Shown here piece after piece: positions 27,120 to 34,880 of a stretch of 64,000 nt of DNA. The notes under the pieces were generated by a model. The model did no database searches and had not been told where the DNA came from. It was given only the letters and a program-made list of their open reading frames with translations. Location: contig OZ246009.1 of the NCBI GenBank assembly GCA_965230535.1, forward strand, positions 124,001-188,000. The letters run 5' to 3'. The position numbers and the translations under genes were made by a program. Each line of letters begins with the position of its first letter. Positions within the stretch are counted from its first letter, which is position 1. The stretch comes from JAUILH01 sp965230535. GTDB lineage: Bacteria; Bacteroidota; Bacteroidia; Flavobacteriales_D; JAUILH01.

Positions 27120-27128
27120 ACTAACGCC

Positions 27129-27386
27129 TCAAAGACTGATTAAATTTTGATCATAAGCCACTCTAATAAGCTTGGCCAGACAATGCACCTTAAGTTTCTT
27201 CATGATATTGGTCCGGTGGGTACTCACTGTCCTTATGGAAATGTTCAGGATCAATGCAATTTGATCGTTTGAATAACCGTGAGCCAGAAAAAACAAGATC
27301 TCATCTTCTCGTTTAGACAATTTTCGAATCGGAATTTCAGATGTTTTTTTGAGATTTGACATACGCACGAATTGTGCTGTAAACAT
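27129..27386 (-). CDS. Stand-alone LuxR-type HTH protein (no receiver domain)
   Basis: An 85-aa protein that is almost entirely a GerE/LuxR DNA-binding domain: 'LSKREDEILFFLAHGYSNDQIALILNISIRTVSTHRTNIMKKL'. It aligns closely with the effector domain of the NarL-type regulator next door ('LTEREIEILKNIAEGLSNREIGEKLFISHRTVDTHRTNLMRKL') but has no phosphoacceptor domain. The start could be ATG 27386 or ATG 27362; both keep the HTH. It may act as a free DNA-binding competitor of the neighbour, or be a remnant of a duplicated regulator. Confidence 0.7.
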   Translation of the reverse strand: MFTAQFVRMSNLKKTSEIPIRKLSKREDEILFFLAHGYSNDQIALILNISIRTVSTHRTNIMKKLKVHCLAKLIRVAYDQNLISL

Positions 27387-27445
27387 CAATTATCCTAAGG
27401 TTTTTATGGGTCAGGAAAAAAACGGAGATGACTACGAATAAAACC

Positions 27446-27462
27446 GTAGATTGTTAATCTAC
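27446..27462 (-). terminator. Weak hairpin at the end of the NarL-type regulator
   Basis: GTAGATT (27446-27452) and AATCTAC (27456-27462) form a 7-bp stem with a 3-nt loop spanning the stop codon. The minus strand continues GGTTTTATT. It could be a modest terminator before the lone HTH gene. Confidence 0.35.
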
Positions 27463-28098
27463 CAGTCCGTTTTTAATGGCAAAACGAACCAATCCGGCAA
27501 TGTTTTTGGCTTCCAATTTGCGCATTAAGTTGGTTCTGTGAGTGTCAACAGTTCTGTGAGAAATGAATAGTTTTTCGCCAATCTCTCTATTAGATAAACC
27601 TTCTGCAATATTCTTAAGAATCTCAATTTCCCTTTCAGTAAGTTGAGCCAAAGTCACACTGTCAGAACTTGAAGACGATTCTTTCTTGTTGAGGAGAGCC
27701 ATGGTCACATCTGCCGAGAAATACTTATTCCCTTCAAGCACTTTTTCAATGGCTGTACAAAACTCCTCTTTATCAGAGTTCTTCAACAAGTAACCGTCAG
27801 CTCCCAGAGTCATCACTTTTTGTATCACGGCGTGCTCATCATGCATAGACAGGATAATGACCTTCACATCCGGAAAGGATTTTTTAATCTGGGCCGTCGC
27901 TTCCAAACCATTCATAACCGGCATGTCAATATCCATCAATACCAGGTCAATTTTGATGTTTTCTATAATTTCAAGCGCACGTTTCCCATCATTGGCCACA
28001 CCAACTACTTCAACACTGTCAACATTAAGTAACAGATTGCTGATACCGTCTAAAACCAACTGGTGGTCATCTACAAGTAAGGTCTTTTTCTTCTCCAT
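27454..28098 (-). CDS. NarL/FixJ-family response regulator
   Basis: The 214-aa two-domain regulator has a receiver domain with acidic pair Asp10-Asp11 ('LLVDDHQ'), phosphoacceptor Asp56 ('LVLMDIDMP'), a conserved Ser in 'IILSMHDE' and Lys in 'GYLLKNSD'. A serine-rich linker (about 135-148) leads to a LuxR-type HTH (about 150-214). It is the natural partner of the two HisKA_3-type kinases 0.9-5 kb away on the same strand, since kinases of that class pair with NarL-type regulators. A membrane-protein gene on the opposite strand lies between them. Targets are unknown. Confidence 0.93.
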   Translation of the reverse strand: MEKKKTLLVDDHQLVLDGISNLLLNVDSVEVVGVANDGKRALEIIENIKIDLVLMDIDMPVMNGLEATAQIKKSFPDVKVIILSMHDEHAVIQKVMTLGADGYLLKNSDKEEFCTAIEKVLEGNKYFSADVTMALLNKKESSSSSDSVTLAQLTEREIEILKNIAEGLSNREIGEKLFISHRTVDTHRTNLMRKLEAKNIAGLVRFAIKNGLVD

Positions 28099-28269
28099 CG
28101 CTCAGGGTAAATATACTACTTACATGGATTCTATAAAAGTATTGGGTAAGCGTGGAATTAATCTACGTGTTTTAACGTATCCCAACCATGGTTTGAAATC
28201 GATTTTTAGGCTTAAAAAAACTGAGTTTTATGTAAATTGCGTGCTCTTCGTATTGGATGAAATAAAAGA

Positions 28270-28965
28270 TTGAATTTGAAAAGTTTTAGAAAATTTGGAT
28301 TCGAGTTCTTGTCCATTTTCATTGCTGTATTATCGGCATTTGGACTGAATAACTGGAATGAAAACAGGAAATCAAGAAACGCTGAAGATGAAATTCTCAG
28401 AGAAATAGCGCAAGGACTTGAGGATGATATTGAGGATCTGGAAATGAATCAAATGGGCCATGAACATGGCATAGACGCCTGTAAGTATTTTGCAAAATTG
28501 CTGGCCGATAGAGAAGTTAGTAAAGATTCTTTTATGATTCATTACATAGCGTTGACCAGAGACTTTATTTCGATTCAGAATACCGGAGGTTATGAAACAC
28601 TTAAGTCTCGCGGACTGGATTTAATTGAAAATCATGAGCTGAGGCATCAGATTGTATCCCTCTATGAATATGATTATAATACGCTTAGGAAGTTTGAAGA
28701 GGAATATGCAGAAATGCAATACCATAGCACCTATTTTAAAGAGCTGAATGATATGCTTGCTCCGAATTTTCTAATAGACTCTCTTACTAAGCAAATAAAT
28801 AACATACAACTGCCGTTAGAGATATCAGATAGGGATAGAAAAAGCTTCTCCATGTATATTGGAAAAATTTATGCCAATCGTCTGTTTATCCTTGGGTACT
28901 ATAAAACGATCCAGCAAAAAGTTGAAGAGACAAGAGAGGCAATCCTTGAGGAGATTGAGGAATAG
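28270..28965 (+). CDS. DUF6090-like single-pass membrane protein
   Basis: The 231-aa protein starts at TTG 28270 (no ATG is available for more than 50 codons). The N-terminus 'KSFRKFGFEFLSIFIAVLSAFGLNNWNENRK' is one membrane helix ending in the 'NNWNExRK' signature of the DUF6090 family, common in Bacteroidota. The rest is helical and acidic ('ILREIAQGLEDDIEDLEMNQMGHEHG', 'NTGGYETLKSRGLDLIENHELR'), with a late hydrophobic stretch 'RLFILGYYKTI'. Function unknown. It is inserted on the opposite strand between a response regulator and the sensor kinase pair. Confidence 0.7.
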   Translation: MNLKSFRKFGFEFLSIFIAVLSAFGLNNWNENRKSRNAEDEILREIAQGLEDDIEDLEMNQMGHEHGIDACKYFAKLLADREVSKDSFMIHYIALTRDFISIQNTGGYETLKSRGLDLIENHELRHQIVSLYEYDYNTLRKFEEEYAEMQYHSTYFKELNDMLAPNFLIDSLTKQINNIQLPLEISDRDRKSFSMYIGKIYANRLFILGYYKTIQQKVEETREAILEEIEE

Positions 28966-28973
28966 AGCTTGAA

Positions 28974-30974
28974 TTAATTTACCGGCACTTTAACTGTGGC
29001 AATAATCCCGTTTTCAGGATTGGTGTCGTAATTAACTTCTCCGTTGATGGTGTTTAGTCTGGATTTAATATTCATTAGACCATGACCTGATTCCGACTTT
29101 GTTTTAAAGCCAACACCGTCGTCTTCAATCATCAGAATCAAATGGTTTTTGTTTTTGAATAGTTGAACAGAAACAGATTTGGCCTTGGAATGTTTGATGA
29201 TGTTATTGACCAATTCCTGAGATATTCTGTAAAGTCCAATTTCAATGTTTTCATTGAAGCGTTGTTCTACATTAAAGTGCTCAAAATCGTATTGAATATT
29301 GGAAGAATTGAGTGCTTTGGCAAGCATGTCTTCGATGGCCGGTACCAAGCCCATTTCACTCAAAGCTCTGGGCATCATTTGATGAGAAATGCTTCTAACT
29401 TCATTGGCCGTATCATCCAGTATTTTGGTCACATCCATGAGTTTGGCAAATTCATCGGGCGCCTTGTTTCCTATGTCGGTACTGAGATTTTGCCAGGCCA
29501 TTTTCAAGCCAGAAAGTTGTTGGCCAATTCCGTCATGAAGGTCTTTGGAAATGCGTTTGCGTTCATCTTCCTGGGCATTAATAACGGCTTTTAGACCTTT
29601 ATCTCTTTCTTCCAGTAGAGCGGCATCTTTTTCAGCCTGGGCACGTCTTTTATTTTTCTGAATAATGAACAGAGCCAGAAAAGCCAGTGCCAGTATACCA
29701 CCCGTTAAACCAAAAATCCAATTGTTTCTATTCGACAATTTGAGTGCATCCTGATCTGCCCTGTGATCTGCCCTGGCTTTATCCCGAATTCGTTTTGTTT
29801 CAATGTCGTTGTTGGCAATGGTTAAACTATCCTGGACACGTTGGCCAATCAAAATTTGACGTTCTTTTTCAGCAGTTTCGTACTTAGTTTGCATCTCTGT
29901 AACGGTCTTGGCCTTTTCCTCATTTAATAAAGAGTCTTTAATGAAGGTCAGTTGCTCCATGTACTTCAAAGCACGTTTGTAGTCTCCTTTCTTTTCGCTG
30001 ATCGTGGTCAGGCGCTTATAAGCTTCTCGCTTGAGTAATTTTGAGTTAATCGCACTGGCAAAATCAAGTGCTTGTTTTCCATAGCTCAGTCCCTTTTCAA
30101 GATTTCCCTGTTCTTCGTAAACTTCAGAGTATCTTAAAAGCACATAGGTCATACCTTCTTTATCCCCATTGAGTTTTCTTAATTCGTACGATTTATTATA
30201 ATAATCCAGCGCTTTGTTATAATCCTTATATGAGAAATATACACCTCCAATGTTGAGGTAGATGATGCCTATTTCTTTTTTGTCGTTTAGCTCAATACTA
30301 ATGTCTAACGCCTTGTGGTAGTATTCCAGAGCTTTTACCTTATCCTTTTTCACGGCATCATAAATGGCACCCAGGTTAATGTACCCTTTTTTGAGAACGG
30401 ACAAATTGCCTACTTTTTTTTGAATGGCGACGGATTTTTCAAGGTATTCCAGGGTTTTGTCGACATTGCCCATATAGTAATGTACAACACCAATGTTGTT
30501 ATAAGCCTCAGCAATTCCGTTTTGATTATCGAGTATTTTTTCCTGATCGAGGGCTATTAAATAGTTCTCCAGTGCCTTGTCATAGTCGCCCTGATTGTTG
30601 TAGACGATTCCAATGTTGTTATAGATCACAGCCAGTCCTTTGACATCATTGAGGCGTTTAGAGAGTTCCAGCGAATTTTCGTAATACACCATGGCGGTAT
30701 CGTACCTGCCTTGCCTTTGATGGAAGTTTCCAACCAGATTTAATGAAAGGATTTGCCCTTTTTCAAAGTCGATTTTCTCAGACAATTGAAGTGCACGCCT
30801 GGCATACAAATAGCTCTCCTGAAGTTTGGAGTTAATCAGTGCTTCAGAGATGCGAATAAGTGTCCCTACTTCAGCTGTATCTTTAGATGGTTTAAGAGCC
30901 GATTTTAAACTGTCCAAATTTTGAGAAAACCCAACGGAACTCATAAAAATCAATATAGACAGAACGTATTTCAT
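28974..30974 (-). CDS. TPR sensor histidine kinase (HisKA_3 class), second of a tandem pair
   Basis: The 666-aa protein has a signal peptide ('SVGFSQN'), about seven TPR motifs in the periplasmic part (about 40-370), one transmembrane helix at about 419-438 ('WIFGLTGGILALAFLALFII'), a coiled coil, and a HisKA_3 dimerisation domain with phosphoacceptor His480 in 'RISKDLHDGIGQQLSG'. The HATPase domain ends the chain (N box 'ELVNNIIKHSKA', G boxes 'EDDGVGF' and 'GHGLMNIKSRL'). This NarX/LiaS-like class phosphorylates NarL-type regulators, and one is encoded just downstream. It starts 10 bases after its paralogue's stop, so they share a transcript. Confidence 0.93.
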   Translation of the reverse strand: MKYVLSILIFMSSVGFSQNLDSLKSALKPSKDTAEVGTLIRISEALINSKLQESYLYARRALQLSEKIDFEKGQILSLNLVGNFHQRQGRYDTAMVYYENSLELSKRLNDVKGLAVIYNNIGIVYNNQGDYDKALENYLIALDQEKILDNQNGIAEAYNNIGVVHYYMGNVDKTLEYLEKSVAIQKKVGNLSVLKKGYINLGAIYDAVKKDKVKALEYYHKALDISIELNDKKEIGIIYLNIGGVYFSYKDYNKALDYYNKSYELRKLNGDKEGMTYVLLRYSEVYEEQGNLEKGLSYGKQALDFASAINSKLLKREAYKRLTTISEKKGDYKRALKYMEQLTFIKDSLLNEEKAKTVTEMQTKYETAEKERQILIGQRVQDSLTIANNDIETKRIRDKARADHRADQDALKLSNRNNWIFGLTGGILALAFLALFIIQKNKRRAQAEKDAALLEERDKGLKAVINAQEDERKRISKDLHDGIGQQLSGLKMAWQNLSTDIGNKAPDEFAKLMDVTKILDDTANEVRSISHQMMPRALSEMGLVPAIEDMLAKALNSSNIQYDFEHFNVEQRFNENIEIGLYRISQELVNNIIKHSKAKSVSVQLFKNKNHLILMIEDDGVGFKTKSESGHGLMNIKSRLNTINGEVNYDTNPENGIIATVKVPVN

Positions 30975-30984
30975 TGAGGAGTAG

Positions 30985-33132
30985 TTAGCTTATTGGGATG
31001 ATTATTCTTGCTATTGTACCACTTTGAGGGCTGGGTTCAAAGTTCACGGTTCCCTGAATGGTATTCAATCTCGATTTTATGTTGAGCAAACCATGACCTT
31101 TCGGATCCCCATTTTTCATACCTGTTCCGTTGTCTTCTACTATGAGGATGAGTTTATCCTGATTCTTGAAAAGTTGGATCGTTACAGAATTGGCCTCACT
31201 GTGTTTAATGACGTTATTAATCAGTTCCTGGCAAATTCTATACAAGCTAACTTCCACATTTTCTTTAAAACGTGTATCAACGTTATAGTGGTCAAACTCA
31301 TAGTCTATTTCGGAAAACTGCAGCGATTTTCTGAGCATGTCTTCAATGGCAGGAGCTAAACCGGACTCTTGTAAAGCTCTTGGCATCATTTGATGCGACA
31401 TGTTTCTAACTTCCACGGTGGCATCATCCAGAACAGAGCTAATGGTCATGAGCTGATTAAACTCTTCTGGCGCCTTTTGTCCTATTTTGGTGCTTAAGTT
31501 TTGCCATGCTAAATTAATTCCCGAAAGCTGCTGACCTATGCCATCATGCAGATCTTTCGAGATGCGTTTGCGTTCTTCTTCCTGAGCCTGGATAACAGCA
31601 TTCAAACCTCTGTCTCTCTCCGAAATAATGGCCGCATCTTTCTCTGCTTGTGCCTGACGTTTATTTCTTTGGATGAAGAATAATGCAAGAAATGCGATGG
31701 CGAGAATTCCTCCGGCCAGTCCAAAGACCCATTTCTGACGATTGGCGGCTACCAAATCAGATTCTTTTCTTTCGGCTTCTGCATTTTTTTGATTGTTCAG
31801 AGCCTCAAGTTTTTGGTTTCGCTCTTCTATAATCTTCTGGTCTTTCAGGGCGCTTTGGTATTTAGCCTCATACTGCGTTATTGCATTTATAGTAGATTCA
31901 TTTAAAACAGAATCTTTGTACTCATCCCTCAGGTTATCATAAATCAGAGCTTGTTCATAATCTTTTTGGGCCATGGACAAGGCAGATAATGCAGCATAGG
32001 AATTCTGAATATGCTGTAGTTCTCTTCTTTCCAGAGATTTTTCCAGAGCTAAGTCGGCCATTTTCTTTGCTCTGTCATAGTTCTTATTTTCGGTTTCAAG
32101 ATTCGCTATGTTTATCAGCAGTTGCGCTATTTTGGGATAGTCAAAATTGTCTTCGATGGTATTCAGGGCTTCATTATATAAGCTGAGCGCTTCTTCCTTG
32201 TCTCCCATATCTTGTTTGACCAAGCCAACATTGGTAAGTGAACGATATAGTTCCTCTTGGGTTCCGTTTTCCTGAACATATTCCAAAGACAGCTCATAAT
32301 AGAACAATGCACTATCCAGATTAATATGACGGTAGGCTTCCCCCAGATTTGTATAAGCATCTTTTGGTGTAAGGTTAAGAGACTGGTAAATGCTTGCGGT
32401 CTTTTTGAGGTAAGTAATTGCCTTTCTCCATTGTTTTCCCTCGTTCAGTATCAGTCCAACATTGTTTAACAAGTTCCCTTTTAATAGAATTTCGTCGTGA
32501 TGACTTAATTTTTCGAGCCCCATTTCGTAAGCGGCAATGGCTTCATCGAGAATGTCTTGCGCAAAAAAGATGTTTCCACGAACCAGGTAACTATTGACTA
32601 CACTAACTGTGTCTTTCAGAGTTTCAAAACTTTTTCTGGATGCTTCATTCGCTTCTAAAGCTCCCTTATAATCGCCCAATTCGGTGAGGCAACCGGCCTT
32701 GTTATTGTTGGCTTTACCTAAATCAGTGAGGTTGTTGTTGACTTGTGCAATGCTAATCGAACTGTCGTAACACACAATGGCTTTTTTATGCTGCCCGGTG
32801 ATGTAGAATAGATTTCCCCGGTTGATAAAAGCAGAAGACTCCTTAATCTTATCGCGGTACTTTTTGCAAAGAGACCCTGAATATTGATCGGCGGCATCAA
32901 GAGATTCTTGCTGAAGCATGTTTTGCATCAACTTCATCTCAAGCCAAAACAAATCGTCTAACTTATAGGGTTCGTCTTCCTTAAGATTTAATATGATTTG
33001 CTTGCACGAATCATAGTTGGTGTGTAGTTTTTGAGCTAACTCACTGGCATCCTGAGCTTGTGAATTAAAGCACAAAGCCAAAATAAGACAACAAGTAGCT
33101 CTTAGTTTTCCCACAGTACAAAACTTACTCAA
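30985..33132 (-). CDS. TPR sensor histidine kinase (HisKA_3 class), first of a tandem pair
   Basis: The 715-aa paralogue of the next gene has the same plan: signal peptide (CCLILALCFNSQAQ), TPR array (about 40-400), coiled-coil 'LKDQKIIEERNQKLEALNNQ', transmembrane helix at about 468-487 ('WVFGLAGGILAIAFLALFFI'), His529 in 'RISKDLHDGIGQQLSG', and HATPase with 'ELINNVIKHSEA' and 'EDNGTGM'. Kinase halves are very similar while the TPR halves differ, which suggests duplication followed by divergence of the input. The start is TTG 33132; there is no ATG near the signal peptide. Both kinases could feed the same response regulator or form heterodimers. Confidence 0.92.
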   Translation of the reverse strand: MSKFCTVGKLRATCCLILALCFNSQAQDASELAQKLHTNYDSCKQIILNLKEDEPYKLDDLFWLEMKLMQNMLQQESLDAADQYSGSLCKKYRDKIKESSAFINRGNLFYITGQHKKAIVCYDSSISIAQVNNNLTDLGKANNNKAGCLTELGDYKGALEANEASRKSFETLKDTVSVVNSYLVRGNIFFAQDILDEAIAAYEMGLEKLSHHDEILLKGNLLNNVGLILNEGKQWRKAITYLKKTASIYQSLNLTPKDAYTNLGEAYRHINLDSALFYYELSLEYVQENGTQEELYRSLTNVGLVKQDMGDKEEALSLYNEALNTIEDNFDYPKIAQLLINIANLETENKNYDRAKKMADLALEKSLERRELQHIQNSYAALSALSMAQKDYEQALIYDNLRDEYKDSVLNESTINAITQYEAKYQSALKDQKIIEERNQKLEALNNQKNAEAERKESDLVAANRQKWVFGLAGGILAIAFLALFFIQRNKRQAQAEKDAAIISERDRGLNAVIQAQEEERKRISKDLHDGIGQQLSGINLAWQNLSTKIGQKAPEEFNQLMTISSVLDDATVEVRNMSHQMMPRALQESGLAPAIEDMLRKSLQFSEIDYEFDHYNVDTRFKENVEVSLYRICQELINNVIKHSEANSVTIQLFKNQDKLILIVEDNGTGMKNGDPKGHGLLNIKSRLNTIQGTVNFEPSPQSGTIARIIIPIS

Positions 33133-33176
33133 TCTGACCTTTAAAAACGGTCAAAAATTAATCCTTAACGATCTGC

Positions 33177-34718
33177 CTATAGTGGAATATTGCCGTGTTT
33201 TTTTCTTGGCAGGTTGTCCACTTTGTTTTTCAACATATCGAGCGCACTGATTAGTTTCTTTCTGGTCTCAGATGGCTCAATCACTTCATCAACATAGCCT
33301 CTCTTTGCAGCATTGTATGGATTGGCAAATTTATCTGCATACTCCTGTTCTTTCTGCTTCCAGGTAGCTTCCGGATCATCAGAAGAAGAGATTTCACGTT
33401 TAAAGATAATTTCAGCAGCACCTTTTGCGCCCATTACTGCAATTTCCGAGCTTGGCCATGCAAAGTTCATATCTGCTCCAATGTGCTTAGAGTTCATAAC
33501 ATCATAAGCACCACCGTAAGCCTTTCTGGTAATAACAGTGATTCTTGGAACCGTTGCTTCACAGAAAGCATATAACAGTTTAGCTCCGTTAGAAATGATT
33601 CCGTTCCATTCCTGATCGGTTCCTGGTAAGAATCCCGGAACGTCTTCCAATACAACTAAAGGAATGTTGAAGGCATCACAGAACCTTACAAATCTGGCGG
33701 CCTTGTTAGAGGCTTTAATATCTAAAACTCCTGCCAAATAGGCTGGTTGATTGGCTACAATTCCAACAGATTTCCCATTGATTCTGGATAAACCAACTAC
33801 AATGTTTTCTGCATAGTTTTTATGTACTTCCATGAAAGAATCGGCATCTACAAGGTGCTCAATCACATCTTTAATGTCGTATGGTTGGTTAGGGTTATCA
33901 GGAATGATATCGTTCAGCGCTGGTCTGTCGTGATTTGAATCATCTACCTGCACAACCGGTGGTTTTTCCTCACAGTTTTGCGGAATGTAGGACAGCAAAC
34001 GTTTGATATCGTTGATACATGCCAGTTCATTCGGAGAAGCAAACTGGGTTACTCCCGATTTATATGCGTGAGCGGATGCACCTCCTAAATCTTCAGAGCT
34101 TACTTCTTCATGCGTTACGGTCTTAACTACGTTAGGTCCTGTAACGAACATGTATGAAGTGTTCTCAACCATGAAAATAAAATCCGTTAAAGCCGGAGAG
34201 TATACGGCTCCACCTGCACAAGGCCCCATGATTGCAGAAATTTGTGGCACCACTCCTGAAGCCAGGGTATTTCTGTAGAAAATGTCGGCATAGCCACCAA
34301 GAGAAACAACTCCCTCTTGAATTCTGGCACCACCAGAGTCATTCAATCCAATGACCGGAGCACCATTCTTCATCGCCAAATCCATGATTTTGCAAATCTT
34401 TTCTGCATGTGCTTCAGCTAAAGATCCTCCCATTACAGTAAAGTCCTGTGCATATACATAAACCAGTCGTCCGTTTACTTTTCCGTAGCCGGTTACTACA
34501 CCATCTCCTGGGAATTTAACTTTGTCAAGACCAAAATTGGTAGATCTGTGTTCCACAAACATGCCAATTTCCTCAAATGTGCCTTCGTCAATTAATAAAG
34601 AAATACGCTCTCTGGCGGTTAATTTTCCTTTACCATGTTGACTCTCAATTCTCTTCTCGCCACCACCTTGTTTGGCTTCTTCTTGTTTGCTTCTTAATGC
34701 CTCTATTTTTTCCTTCAT
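33177..34718 (-). CDS. Acyl-CoA carboxylase carboxyltransferase (propionyl/methylmalonyl-CoA type) beta subunit
   Basis: The 513-aa crotonase-fold carboxyltransferase contains 'GKLTARERISLLIDEGTFEEIG' near the N-terminus, 'YAQDFTVMGGSLAEAHAEKI', the acyl-CoA oxyanion region 'IMGPCAGGAVYSPALTDF' and 'GYVDEVIEPSETRKKL' at the end. This is the PccB/MmdA family, which moves CO2 from biotin to propionyl-CoA, or between methylmalonyl-CoA and biotin. Start ATG 34718 has a good GGGAGAT just before it; the frame is open upstream but that extension is not typical of the family. No biotin carboxylase, BCCP or membrane decarboxylase subunit lies in the window, so the exact reaction is undecided. Confidence 0.93.
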   Translation of the reverse strand: MKEKIEALRSKQEEAKQGGGEKRIESQHGKGKLTARERISLLIDEGTFEEIGMFVEHRSTNFGLDKVKFPGDGVVTGYGKVNGRLVYVYAQDFTVMGGSLAEAHAEKICKIMDLAMKNGAPVIGLNDSGGARIQEGVVSLGGYADIFYRNTLASGVVPQISAIMGPCAGGAVYSPALTDFIFMVENTSYMFVTGPNVVKTVTHEEVSSEDLGGASAHAYKSGVTQFASPNELACINDIKRLLSYIPQNCEEKPPVVQVDDSNHDRPALNDIIPDNPNQPYDIKDVIEHLVDADSFMEVHKNYAENIVVGLSRINGKSVGIVANQPAYLAGVLDIKASNKAARFVRFCDAFNIPLVVLEDVPGFLPGTDQEWNGIISNGAKLLYAFCEATVPRITVITRKAYGGAYDVMNSKHIGADMNFAWPSSEIAVMGAKGAAEIIFKREISSSDDPEATWKQKEQEYADKFANPYNAAKRGYVDEVIEPSETRKKLISALDMLKNKVDNLPRKKHGNIPL

Positions 34719-34880
34719 ATCTCCCTTTCTGTGAGTAGCGATAAAAGTACGAAATATTACGAATAGGACGTTGAGCGATTTTAAGTCCCTGACCAATCGA
34801 GCTATCAGCCTGAAAAATACAATAATATGTTACCTTTTTTAGTTTCAGGTATTAAGTATCAAAACCTTAAAACTTTTCTT

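Noticed and set aside
29163..29594. 143-codon open frame opposite the TPR kinase
   Set aside because: It is antisense to conserved HisKA_3/HATPase sequence and has no plausible start context.
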